Origin: Linanthus parryae
Lineage: Eukaryota > Streptophyta > Magnoliopsida > Ericales > Polemoniaceae
Assembly (NCBI GenBank): GCA_023055425.1
Contig: JALGPY010000005.1
Span: forward strand, 82,749,495 to 82,813,494
Length of the DNA stretch: 64,000 bases
Reading direction: 5' to 3'
The notes under the pieces were generated by a model. It did no database searches and was not told the origin of the DNA. It saw only the letters and a list, made by a program, of their open reading frames with translations. Of the stretch, positions 22,700 to 33,298 are shown one piece after another. Numbering within the stretch: position 1 is the first letter of the stretch; each line of letters begins with the position of its first letter. The translations under genes and the position numbers were made by a program.

Positions 22700-23056
22700 A
22701 TGCAAGATAGATGAGTGAACCTATAAATAATGAACCAACTGTTAGAATGTCCCATACTACCCATGATGAACCTATGAATCCACTAACCGTCTCTACCACC
22801 ACAAGCATAGATTCCTCATAGTGAACCTATAAACAACTATACATCTCTAGTACCCACTAACATTGAAGCAACTAATCAACTTCCCCAAACTGCCTCACCT
22901 ATGTAGGTTAATGCTATGGCCAACAATAAACTTTCCCTACTGCACGTTCTATCAAGAATAAGAAATAACAGAGATTGGTTTCTTACCTTAATTTAATTTC
23001 TTAACTTAATTTCAAAATATGTCACGATGATTCCGTTCCCAACACCCCATCAAAGC
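22700..23056. other. Host segment with coding-like scraps, copy 1
   Basis: Short plus-strand stretches read like old exon sequence (NIEATNQLPQTAS, then LLHVLSRIRN) and occur with fewer differences at 29750-29880 in copy 2. No intact frame or recognised family. Confidence 0.3.
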
Positions 23057-23172
23057 CTATGATGAACATCTTCATCAAAGCCTTCTAATGCATGAAATTG
23101 TCAACACAGAACAATGGAGGTCTGTTAGCAGCGCTTCCTTGTGAGAATCCACCATCTCCTACATTACTCATA
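23056..23172 (-). pseudogene. Gag N-terminal fragment of element D
   Basis: About 39 codons from ATG 23172 matching the N-terminus of element B's gag (FSQ, NRPPLFC, DNFMH). Truncated at the junction with the host duplication near 23056. Confidence 0.8.
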
Positions 23173-23204
23173 GTCACCAGATTGTTAGATCTAAAAACAG
23201 TGAC

Positions 23205-23222
23205 ACAAGCTCTGATACCAAT
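23205..23222 (-). promoter_or_regulatory. Primer-binding site of element D
   Basis: The minus strand reads TTGGTATCAGAGCTTGT next to the LTR end, complementary to the initiator tRNA-Met 3' end. Confidence 0.75.
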
Positions 23223-23223
23223 T

Positions 23224-24728
23224 GAAAGTGTGTAATGTAGACTAAATACAGGACCTAAATACTCTAGAAAGGGGGGTTGAATAGAGTATGGAAACTTTTT
23301 GCAAAACTTAAAGTTTAACAGGATAGCTTTGTGTGAAACTTGAAATCTCAAGGCCTTGAGATTTTGTAAACTGTCTGAAACTCACTAAGGCAAAATTGTA
23401 AGCTTCAAGGCCTTGAGCTGTGAATAATTCTAAATAGCATTTAAACCCTAGTTTGATTTGAGTTGTGTGCAGCAGATAATAATCAAACAGAAAAGTAAAG
23501 AACACAAAGCAATTTACAGAGTTCAGTCCCAATGGACCTAATCTCTGCCTGAGAGATCTAATCCCACCAGGATTGGGCAAACACTTCTTATTACTCACAC
23601 AGAAACATCCCTAGATCTGCAAGCCTAAGTGATTTCCCATACACCTATACAGCTTGTGGTTCCAAACCTATCTAGTTCCTGCTACTAACTTTTGAACTAA
23701 CAAGAACCTCTTGTTGTTCACTTGAATAACAAACCACTAGGTTAAGTGAGGTTTAAGATAATATAGAGATACACTGATGAAGTACAAATGAAGAACACAG
23801 TATAAAGATAAGCTGTTGAAGCCTGGATGTGTTCTTCAGGAATGACTGGATTGATTTGATCTTCAGAAGTCTGGAATGAAGCTTGAATAATTGTGTGTTT
23901 GAATGGATGATCTCCCACGAATTTGTCACACCTCTCAGAGTATTATGCAAGCCTCTCCCATCTTCATAATTCAAAACAGTCTCTTTTATCCACAGCTGCA
24001 ACTGATTGAGAGATTTTAGGATCTCTGTTCCTACGAATCCTCCTTCTGTTTTCAACTTAAATTCAAACAACTCTCAGGTGGACATCCGTTGGAGTTTGTT
24101 GTGATTTCTCCTGCACGTTTAACAAACCTGCAATAGCAAAGAAACACTGCAACAACACAATCCAAACAACTAACAGTACTGAGACTGTTTGGTTATACAG
24201 TTTCTGATAAAACAGTTTAATAAATTTAGAACATCAATCTGCATATCCTCTAAATTAAATAAGATATGAAAAACAAGTTCAAGACATTTAGAAGTTAGTG
24301 AATAATGACAATACTAAGAGTCATAATCTGCAAGAAACAATCAATCAAGTTATGTAAAAATTGTCAGTTGCTCAAGGCATATCTCAAGGCCTTGGAGCTC
24401 TGAACCTGCTTCACAGCATTTAAAAAATCAAACCCAGATAACTTTGATTCTTCATGTTCTGATCATCTGCAATTTTGTTAGATCTATAAATAGTACAAAC
24501 CACAAATATATACCATAAACCACTGATTTGAATAATCAGATATCCAATTACGCAACACAAAGATGTTAGAGCACATAGCCGAATAAGCAATCTCAAGGCT
24601 TTGAACTTATGTCAATCTCAAGGCCTTGAGATGACTAACAAGCCTTTGCTGCTAATGTCTTATCCTTTTGTCTTTCATCACTCAAAACAATTACCAATCA
24701 AAGCACATTCAGGGATCTTGACTCAACA
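23224..24728 (-). repeat. LTR of element D
   Basis: 1505 bp; minus-strand ends TGTTGAGTC...CACTTTCA. Length and sequence match the B LTRs (1510 and 1506 bp). Perfect CAAGGCCTTG palindromes occur at 23349, 23406, 24385 and 24619. Confidence 0.88.
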
Positions 24729-25809
24729 GTTAAGTATAAAGAGAAGAAGTCTATTTCAAGGCCTTGAAATGAGTTTCAAAACCTTGACATGAAACTGTTT
24801 GAAAGCTGCAAGTAAACTAAGTATGAAACGGTGAAGAAAATGCAAGAGACACAAAATGTATAGAGCTTAGTCCACTTGGACCTACTTCTCTACCTCAGGG
24901 ATCTTCTCCCTGTAGGATTTCCTACTCAGTTCTTATTAATCCACAGCTAAGACCTAGATCTCAAGCACAGAGAGAAACCTTCCTCTATTACAGCTTGTGG
25001 TTCCCACTAACCTATCTTGTACCTTCTCTAGCTATCGGATTAACTAATAATTCTCTATTGTTAAATTTCAACAATCCCTGAGAATGAAAGCTAGAAGTAT
25101 AAACAAGAATATATACAAATGTAGTCAAGAACAGAAGAACACAGAGAATGAACTGCTGTAAGAAAGCATTGTTCTTCTGAGAACTGGATTGATTATATGA
25201 TCTGCTTCTTTTTATCTTGGCAATCCTTGAATGTGTTTGAATGTCTCTGTTTTTCCCCGTCGAGTTGTTTCTTCAAATGCTTCAAACTGCGCTCCTTTTA
25301 TATAGCTCATTTGACTTGCAAATCTTCCAGATTTTCAGCAACCAACTTTCCTATTTTGTGGGCAACAACTTTGACTTTTCCAACAGTCTTCTTTTAACGG
25401 ATATTCATCAGTATCTTCAAAGATACTAAGTTGATCTTGTTCATAAACATGTTGAGAAGCTGTCACATGAATTTGATTAATCACAGAATCAAATTATCTC
25501 AGGATTTTCTTCCCTGAAAACTCAGGTTAGGAAGTAAATCCTGTAAAATAGGAAATAAATTTTCCCTGCAAAGCTAAGTCAAACAGATTGATTAAATACT
25601 GTTAAACATGTAATACAGCCTTGTCTTTCATCATCAAGTAAAAACAGATCAAGCACATGGGTTTATGAGTTCAGTCAAAATCAGAAGCTCCCCCTAAGTA
25701 TATGAAGTTGAAGCTCAGTCAGTTCCAAGGTAGTGAAAGCTGTTTCAAGGCCTTAAATTGACTAGCTATTTCAAGTATTTGAAACTAATGAAACTGAATT
25801 GATCTTACA
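24729..25809 (-). repeat. Partial A-type LTR at the start of duplication copy 2
   Basis: Matches 13753-14826 of the element A LTR in order, including 'ctccccctaagtatatgaag' and the end ...GATCTTACA, and shares the downstream flank (cggttttttta versus cgattttttttta). The left edge is element D's LTR. It carries CAAGGCCTTG at 24757 inside an 18-bp perfect palindrome. Confidence 0.85.
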
Positions 25810-26322
25810 CGGTTTTTTTACTTAGAACTTTAGTTTATGGTTAATTATTTTCTCTCTTCGGAAAAGTTAGATTTTTAGGCTATTTAAGTCCTTCTTGTGG
25901 TCTTTTTTCCATTGTAGATTGGTTATGGAGATTTTGAGAAAATACGGAGTTTTCTAAGAACCTCAGAGTGGTTCATTCATGATTTCCCTTTCTATTCATT
26001 TCTTCTTACCACTCCCATAAACTTCTAGATTTAGTTCAGCGTCTTTCTCCTCCTCTCTCATTGTCTTTAATTCTTCTTAATCCTTTCCCCCTCTTCAACG
26101 ATTATTCTTTCCTGCTGTGCTCTAGATTTGGAACACAGTTCCTTTTCCTCTCTTTTTACAGAATGAATAAATAGATTCAATATACAAAAAAATTTTGTTG
26201 ACAAGTAAGAATATCAGCAGTCAAAAATTTCTACAGTAACTAGTAAAATTTGTGTAGTAATTATCAGCACCCTAAACTTTTTAATAATCTGAGACAATAT
26301 CATATGAAATGCTAAACATCAC

Positions 26323-26465
26323 CATTTTTTCTTCACCCTTCAAGTTCTCCCCTTATGTGGATGTTCTTGATTGATGATGTGATTATAGAAATATCTTAAA
26401 GTAGATACTAACAACAATCATATCTTGATACGTAAGAGTTGAACTTGAAGGGTGAAGAAAAAAAT
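26323..26465. mobile_element. Foldback MITE-like element, copy 2
   Basis: Same as the copy at 15343-15485, with slightly better terminal inverted repeats: CTTCACCCTTCAAGTTC near 26331 against GAACTTGAAGGGTGAAG near 26441. Confidence 0.6.
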
Positions 26466-26907
26466 GTAAAGGATACCGTCCCTCATTTAGACATAATCAT
26501 TGTTAAATCTATTTTTAGGAGACTATCATATAATTATTATTTTTAAATAAATGAAATACCTCTATCTATACCACCTACTTAGGTTGCGAGAGATTTTATA
26601 AATTCAACAATTATACGATTTCGAGGTCGAAATATGGATTTGGTAAATTAAGGAGTGCAGAATCAACTAAGTACATGACTCATTGCACACTTTTGAATTA
26701 ATTACGGTCAAATATATTAGAGAATATTTTTGGTTTCTTGAAGTTCTACTTAAGAATATTATTTTTATTCAAGTTACAACTGTATTAGTAGTTGTAAGAA
26801 CAATTTTTTACAACATAATTATTTTATAATTATGTGTAATTTTATTTTGGTAGTAACATGAAATTTATTATGGTAGTTAAAAAACATATGATTTGATGAT
26901 AAATTTG

Positions 26908-26938
26908 GTGTGTGTGTGTGGGAGGGGGGGGGGGGGGG
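26908..26938. repeat. (GT)n plus G-tract microsatellite, copy 2
   Basis: GT repeat followed by a long G-rich run; repeat numbers differ from copy 1 (15928-15960). Confidence 0.85.
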
Positions 26939-27404
26939 TTAAAACTCAAAATTGGATAAAAATAGGAGATATTATTATTTAACTATCTACTATAAAAATT
27001 ATTGAATATTGTGGGAGACGAAAAATTATAAAATTGTACATTAGAGAGTAATATTTGGGAGGCCGAACCATATTTTCCTGGAATACGCTCTTAATTCTTC
27101 ACGTCAAATTATGTAATAGTCTTGAACATTATTGTGTATGTGTGCGCTCATTTGTTGAAGAAAGATCATTTATCAACACATTGAGGATCACAACTCAATT
27201 GAGAATTTCTTAATTCATACACTTATTGTCTCATTCATGAGTACACAAACATTCATACATTAGAGCTCTGATCCCTCAACTTTTCACCACTAAAATATCA
27301 TTTATCGGTAGGTTATTCTATTCATTTATTCCAAAAATAGTTATCAGGACATCACTAGAGCTTCGTGCATCCTCCCTCCGAATTATTGACTCTATCACAA
27401 AATA

Positions 27405-27801
27405 TAAAGGGAACTTCGAACCCTTAAAACGGAAAGAACAACTCCAAGACTTCAGATTGGGATCTGAAGCTGCAATACAAGAAAGTATGTGGTCTGTGGA
27501 GCTTGGGTAACCCCACATGCATGTGTATTGACACAACGTAACCGAACATAATTCCATAGTGAAAAGGATTTTTTCACAGTTTATTTAATCAGCATTCACT
27601 ATTCTTGTTGTTGCGACTGCATGAGTGAAAATAACGTAAAACATCATTCCAAAAATACTTTAATTTAAGGAACCTAGTTTTGGTTTAATTTATAAAATGG
27701 ACTTATATATGGTTGAATGAAAGAGAAGTGAAAAACAAACCTGGCATGAAAATGGTGATGGTCATGAGAGAGCAAAAAATAGAAGAGAGCTTCATGGTCA
27801 T
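27405..27801 (-). pseudogene. Defensin-like pseudogene, copy 2
   Basis: Exon 1 (27801-27741) encodes an intact 20-residue signal peptide; exon 2 starts at 27616. Damage differs from copy 1: a TAA replaces the Glu codon a few residues before the first Cys, the C-x-C has lost its first Cys (to Trp), the last Cys is Phe, and the original stop (TGA) is TTA so the frame would run on to 27318. Conversely the codon that is a stop in copy 1 is Tyr here. The two copies therefore died separately after duplication. Confidence 0.65.
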
Positions 27802-29209
27802 TAAATACGCAAACGTATCCTTTTTTCAGATAATGAACATATTACATTCCTTCATTTATAGTTAGATTTTACCCACTGTTTTAATTTAAATTGGAGACAC
27901 GATTAGTTAATAGAAAATCTGGTAACCACAACGTTTTTCTAATGAGAGCAGTCAGTATTGATATATGGTTGCTTAACCTTTTTTTTTTCTTCCCTTCGTT
28001 TAATCATTTAAAATGAGATTAACTAGGAGGGCCATTTTAATTTTTCTAACTTGTACTAGAATTGTACATTTTTATAAGAATTTCGATCAAGTTGATTTAA
28101 ATACTCTAATCTTTATCCAACGATCATAGGTAAGAGGGTAGAATTGATATAGTTAAATCTTTTAATCCCAATCTTCCTTCATGATTTGACATGCAATCAT
28201 TTCCCCCATCGCAAAATTGTATCGTAAATTTTAAATGCTTATTGGTAGAGCTCCAAACGAAATTTCTATCTAACTCATCACATACTTTGTGTTTGAATGT
28301 GGAATCTGATTTTCATGATGTAGGGTGCCGTCACTAAAAGAAACCGGTTTGTTACGACTGTCCTCTCTTCATTAAATAAAAAATGGTCATTATATTGGCA
28401 ATATGACGACATTTGCTCGTCCGCATGTGGTGGGGATAGCTCTATCGTTAGTCTGACCAACCACGAAATCAAGACTGTGTTGTTAGAACAGGAGACGGAA
28501 TTGCCATCTACACCTTTCATCCTGTAAAAACTTTGCCCAAAACTTTGTCGGCTATAGTTTTACGTGGTTTAAACCTTTTCTAACGAGCATCCGACTATAA
28601 TTATTCGCCGTTTGACCTATGCCAACTAGTTTGCAACTAGTTTTCACGACCTTTATTACGATAATCTCATTTAAGTCGACGATTTCGCAGTTGTATATTT
28701 TTATTAACGCATCAATTTTTGTTTTGGTAAAGTCTTTAAAATAATAACGTGCTCGCCGTGATATAAATTTGGCTAACTAACATGCTCATTAGGTTTATAT
28801 TATGTCTTCTTTATAGACAAATACTTATGTAGTTTCCAATTTCAAATTTTTTTATGCCTACACAAATAAGTTGTTGGTGATACCTTTTTTATAACTCACG
28901 CATAACAAAATTACAGGTTCATACACAAATGAACTCGTTTGTGATCTCTTTTTGATCACTCACACATAACACAAATAAACTACCTAGGGGAACTTGCAAA
29001 ATCCACATAGGATCCGAAGATGTTACACTACTGAGCCAAACATGGCAATACCCAGAATAACACAATATTGTCTCATGGATCGTTAAAGTACAAAAATAAT
29101 ACTGAACGCATTAGTAGCCAAAAACTCAGGAAAAACCCATAAGTTTAAAATATTCCACAACATCGTTGTAGTTGTTGTTGTTAGTTTCTAAATAAACCCA
29201 TAGCATTGT

Positions 29210-29398
29210 TCAAAATGATGTATTTACCATATGGTACCTAAGAAACCGGCTAAGACTGCACGCTGTCGATTTGGAATAAAAAGAACGGTTGTTGATGACC
29301 TGCAACTTTAGAAGCTGGACTCCGCCATCATCTTCACCATATGTTTCTATAATAAAAAAGGAAAAAACGATTAACACCATAACAAGAAAATTATACAT
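29210..29398 (-). pseudogene. Unrecognised small secreted-type pseudogene, copy 2
   Basis: A 62-codon frame starts with a hydrophobic signal-like segment (MYNFLVMVLIVFSFFII), followed by an acidic stretch (GEDDGG) and LQVINNRSFYSKSTAC. It stops early; copy 1 continues about 30 codons further in its frame. It has too few Cys for a defensin-like peptide. Family not recognised. Confidence 0.35.
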
Positions 29399-29952
29399 GA
29401 AGAGAGAATTAGGAAACTAACATGCACTTTGGACACCTTGTCTTGGTAATGTAGTTTTAGATTCATCTCCTTCTAACCGAATTTATATGCAAAAGTTTAA
29501 AATTATAAAAATAATTCAGGGATATAAGAAAAAATAATTAATTTATGAAACACAACAAGGAACATTCAACAAGAAAAGGCGCATTCATGATGCCAAACAG
29601 ATGAGTGAACCTATAAAGATTGAACCAACTGTTAGAATTTCCCATACTACCCCATGATGAACCTATGAAGCCACTAACCGTCTATACCACCACAATCATA
29701 GATTCCACATAGTGAAGCTATAAACAACTAACCATCTCTAGTACCCGCTAACATTGAAGCAAAAATTCAACTTCCTCAAACTGCCTCACCTACGCAGGTT
29801 GATGCTATGGCCACCAATCAACTCTCCCTACTTGAAGTTCTATCAAGAATAAGAAATAAAAGAGATTGGTTTCTTACCTTAATTTAATCTCTTAACTTCA
29901 TTTCAAAATCTGTCACAATGATTCCGTTCCCAACACTCCATCAAAGTCCCTT

Positions 29953-30238
29953 ACCCAAATCCCTTATAATGGAACCGTTTCGCAAAAACCTGCATGAAGA
30001 GGAAGAGGTCACCAGCCCTTTGACAGGAGTGCCATAGCCATGAGAAAGCTCCAATTTTCATCTCTGATGCAGATGATCGTTCGAGCAGTTACTTCTCACA
30101 CATGGTTCCCCTTATGTCACGTTGTTTGAAAAGAGAAAAAGTGTACTAGAGGAAAGCCAGCGGATAAGAGAAGAGGTTGAAAGGAAAATTGAGGTCATTG
30201 AGAATATCAAGTTTTAACATGATCGAAATTTCGAAAGG
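29953..30238 (+). other. Host coding-like remnant next to element E
   Basis: Beyond the end of homology with copy 1, plus-strand stretches read EPFRKNLHEEEEVTSP near 29970 and SVLEESQRIREEVERKIE near 30145-30200, the latter a heptad-like charged helix. Frames are broken in between. This looks like the end of an old host gene cut by element E; I do not recognise it. Confidence 0.35.
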
Positions 30239-30529
30239 TTAATAAATATGTATTAGAGTTATAATTCTCGCACGATTTGCTATCGTTTTGTGTGATTTCC
30301 AGGTAGAATATGTTAGAAATACACTATGATTGTGAAGTATGTGAGTAGTTGAGGTATTCGTGCTTATTTGATAAATCCGGACGTTTCTCTCATTATTTAC
30401 ATTTATTTTGTCACTTTTGATTGCACGGGGTCTTTTCGTGTAATGTTTGACAAGTAACGGAGCTCATGGAGAGATGAGAAATGAACTTCGGAACATATGC
30501 GGGAGCCTGCGAAAGAATAAAGAAAAAAA

Positions 30530-30670
30530 AATACCCATGGGGTCGCATAAGCAGAATTTTCTGGTCCTGCGACCAGAAACTTGAGATACTAACTGTAACT
30601 CACGACCAGGGGGTCTAGTTGCATGATCAGAAGCTAGTCGCAAGACCAGGAGTTTTCTAGTCCTGCGATC
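30530..30670 (+). promoter_or_regulatory. Hairpin cluster in E 5' LTR
   Basis: TCTGGTC-CTGC-GACCAGA at 30560-30577 forms a 7-bp stem; several diverged TGGTCCTGCGAC-type half sites follow to 30670. The same cluster is better preserved in the 3' LTR (51410-51545). Confidence 0.55.
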
Positions 30671-31542
30671 AAAAGGAAATACTAGTACTCTCAAGGCAAA
30701 CAATAGGGGTTTTTGGTCAATACTTGAAAGTTGTCTTGTGATTAATTAGGAGACTTCTAGATCAAATAAAAGAGGAGGCACGTAAAGAAAAAAAAAAAGG
30801 AGAAGAAAAAGGGGGATTATTGAGAAGAACGAACGGAGGAGAAAGATAAGAAGAATACGACGATGAAGAAAAAAGCTTTACCATTGAAGCTTCTTTGCGC
30901 TTGATTTCTTCTACCTTTCTTATTCAATTTTAATGGAGAAAAACTTTGTTTTTTCTTAATCAACTATGAGTAGCTAAAAACTCCATAGCTAGACATCTCG
31001 ATTTGAGAGTCTAGGGTTCATGTAAACGATGATATTTTTTCAGATTGGATCTTTGCTTCATGATTTCTTGATTTCATATTTCGAATCAATTCTAGTTTCT
31101 TGTTTATGTTAGTAATACTACTCGAGTGACACGATTAGGAGATAAGATAGGGTTCAAGAACTAGGGTTTCATTCAATAGTTGATTCATGCTTAAAGTTAG
31201 CTTATTTTAATTCAATTGATCATGTCATGTGCTTAATACTCAGTGTTAATGGAGTAGCTAACCGGAAACACTGCTTAGTTAGTGAATGCACGATAGTGAT
31301 TCTAACTAACTAGGATGAGACTTGAACATCAATCCCGTATCAGTGAGACTGTTTCGTGTTAGGATTGGATAGTGTGGGTAGATTCGGTAGGTCAGATTCG
31401 ACTGTTTCGTACAATGGTTGACAGACAGGACCCGTTTACGTGCATGTCGTTAGCCTACTAGAATGGACTGTTAGACACAAGAGACCGATAGGAGATTGTA
31501 ATCTATCGTGAAGTAGAATGACTTGAGACCGATAGGAGATAG

Positions 31543-31547
31543 TCAGC
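31543..31547 (+). repeat. Left target-site duplication of element F
   Basis: TCAGC, identical to 46292-46296. The uninterrupted 3' LTR of E reads 'gatagtcagcgctgtt', which is the empty site. Confidence 0.95.
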
Positions 31548-31834
31548 TGATAACTCCGTTTTCGGAGTTATTTTATGCCTTTTATTTCTACGTTTTGCGT
31601 GCTTATAATGGAGAATTTGTCGTCTTTTGAGTAAATTGAGCATAAATGTGAAAATACGAGTTCATATGCAATACTTGTTAAATCCGGGCGTTTCTTTAGA
31701 TTTTTGAGCTTTTTATTGTGATATGATCGCGGGTTGTGTTTTCGTGTTGTGATTCGCAGGAAAACAGGGCTTGGATGATCGTGCGGGATTTGGAAGCGAA
31801 CTTCGGAAACGAGGAACTCAAAGACAAGTCGAGA

Positions 31835-31975
31835 GGAGAGTCAAAAGTCAAAGGAAGTCAATGGAAAGTCAAAGGAAAGTCAAACAGAAGAGGAAGGTCA
31901 AAGAAAGTCAACGGAAGATCAAGGAAAGAAAGAATGGAAGAAGAAAGTCAAAGAAGAGAAGAGAAAAGTCAAAGG
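31835..31975 (-). promoter_or_regulatory. Array of nine W-box-like sites in F 5' LTR
   Basis: [A/G]GTCAA occurs nine times in about 140 bp, always on the same strand, giving TTGAC[T/C] on the minus strand, the WRKY-bound W-box. It is repeated in the 3' LTR at about 44965-45105. A low-complexity purine context could produce some copies by simple repeat expansion. Confidence 0.5.
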
Positions 31976-32001
31976 AGGCAAAAAGGGGGCTGGAACACAG
32001 T

Positions 32002-32180
32002 GTCTTCGTGCGAAGACATTAGTCTTCGTGCGAAGACTTTACACTTAGCCAAAAATGATCTCTGCAGCATTCTCTTCTTAAAACAGCTCTCAGTATCTAA
32101 ATGAGAAGATCTTCGCACGAAGAGGCAGAAGTCTTCGTACGAAGACTCTTCGTGCGAAGACAACTGTCTTCGTGCGAAGA
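32002..32180 (+). promoter_or_regulatory. Palindrome cluster TCTTCGTRCGAAGA in F 5' LTR
   Basis: Six units: 32002-32017, 32022-32037, 32110-32123, 32131-32146, 32147-32160 and about 32166-32180. The version with TA at the centre is a perfect 16-bp palindrome. Arrangement is two units, a ~70-bp gap, then four units. A diverged copy of the whole module is at 40169-40347. Confidence 0.8.
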
Positions 32181-32254
32181 GGTCGGGGGTCAGCAGCAGA
32201 TTTTTGGGGCTTTTCCGTATTATTTCCAAACTTTGTAATATTATTATGGGGACG

Positions 32255-32262
32255 TATTTAAG
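32255..32262 (+). promoter_or_regulatory. Possible TATA box of F LTR
   Basis: TATTTAAG lies about 75 bp after the palindrome cluster. It is a weak match, chosen for its position between upstream sites and leader. Confidence 0.3.
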
Positions 32263-33167
32263 ACTTTTAGGTCGTCTTTTTCAGAAGTTTTGGAAGATTA
32301 GAGACATCTTTGGAGATCAAGAAGCCTTGGAGAGAGCTTAGGAGCTTTTGGATCATTCGTTTGAATTCTAAACTCTCGTTTTTCTTGATTTTTATGTTTA
32401 AACTCATTATAATCGTCGTTTTGATTATGAATATGAGTAGCTAAACACCTTTTGCTGGGAATTCTCGTTTGGTGTAGCTAGGGTTTGATCTAAAGTCGAT
32501 GTTTTGATGATTGTGATGCATGCTTTAGCTTAATCTCTCGTGTTTATTCATTATTATTGATTATTTGCGTTCTTAATCACATTATCTTTGCGAGTAGCTA
32601 ACGTAAAGATAGAATCAATTAGTTTCACGCGGTAACTCCGTGATAACTAGTCGGTAAATTGAATAATCTACCTAGTCGTATCAATGTTTGGTAACTCGGC
32701 ATCGTTAACTAGGATCGTTAAAGTAGAATTACAATCTTAATGCATACTTAAACCTAAATTAGGCTTGGTAACTCGGTTTAGTTTAGTTTAAGTATAGTGG
32801 ATTTGCTTGGTAACTCGGTAAGTTCAACATTGCTTGATTAATAGTGAATAACACGTGGTTGTTTTACGAATCAAAACATAAATTTAGATCGACCTAGTGA
32901 ACCTAGAGAATTCCCGGTGCTTTTCCCTTATTGATAAAACCCTCCAAATATTCATTCTTTATTAATCGTGAATTATTTCACTTGGTTAATTGAGAATTTT
33001 GCGTTTAATTCCTTAGAATTAGATAAAAACACAACTTGCGACTTGCCCACATAAGGTATAGAATAATAATTAATTTAAACAAAGTCCCTTGGGTTCGACA
33101 ACCCGGATTTCCGGTTTATTACTACACACGACGGCTGTGCACTTGCAGTTGGAACGTGTCAAGTTTT

Positions 33168-33185
33168 TGGCGCCGTTGCCGGGGA
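33168..33185 (+). promoter_or_regulatory. Primer-binding site of element F
   Basis: TGGCGCCGTTGCCGGGGA, six bases inside the LTR end, complementary to the 3' end of tRNA-Asp; this is the primer known for Athila-lineage elements. Confidence 0.9.
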
Positions 33186-33298
33186 CTTCGGCTAAATTAG
33201 TTATAATTCCTAGCCTTAGGGATTTTAATTTATTGTTTATATTCTTTACTCACCTACGTTTTGCGTGTTTCGTGATTTCAGGTTGATTTACACGGTGC

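Larger units (their letters stand above)
14827..23056. repeat. Host segment duplication, copy 1 (interrupted by element C)
   Basis: 14827-17490 and 21515-23056 align in order with 25810-29952, with scattered substitutions and small indels (several percent by eye). The homology also extends left into the A-type LTR (13753 corresponds to 24729). Copy 1 contains a foldback MITE, a GT/G microsatellite, a defensin-like pseudogene and a second small pseudogene. It stops near 23056, where it runs into element D with a short shared 'atcaaag'. Confidence 0.9.
23056..24728 (-). mobile_element. SIRE-like copia element D: 5' LTR plus start of gag only
   Basis: A full-length 1505-bp LTR (24728-23224) closely related to those of element B, followed on the minus strand by the primer site and about 115 bp of gag (ATG at 23172, SNVGDGGFSQGSAANRPP). 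The gag then stops abruptly at copy 1 of the host segment. It sits inside the A-type LTR of copy 2 (24729 onward). The rest of the element and its 3' LTR are gone, so no target-site duplication can be checked. Confidence 0.85.
25810..29952. repeat. Host segment duplication, copy 2 (without element C)
   Basis: Aligns with copy 1 across 14827-17490 and 21515-23056, passing straight through the point where element C is inserted in copy 1. It contains the same MITE, microsatellite, defensin-like pseudogene and second pseudogene. Blocks between named features are AT-rich non-coding sequence. Confidence 0.9.
30239..31547 (+). repeat. 5' LTR of element E, first part
   Basis: Matches the 3' LTR from 51106 onward, for example 'agagttataattctcgcac' in both. 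Element F is inserted at the end of this part. Compared with it, the 3' LTR has lost about 190 bp near 51729. Confidence 0.8.
31548..33161 (+). repeat. 5' LTR of element F
   Basis: 1614 bp, TGATAACTCC...GAACGTGTCA. Contains in order a W-box-like array, a palindrome cluster and a weak TATA. Differences from the 3' LTR seen at 32059, 32285 and 32559 (T/G, A/T, T/G). Confidence 0.96.

Noticed and set aside
31736..32104. 122-codon frame with Lys/Ser/Arg repeats in both F LTRs (also 44866-45234)
   Set aside because: It is the GTCAAAG-rich W-box array read through; it lies in LTR promoter sequence and has no domain.
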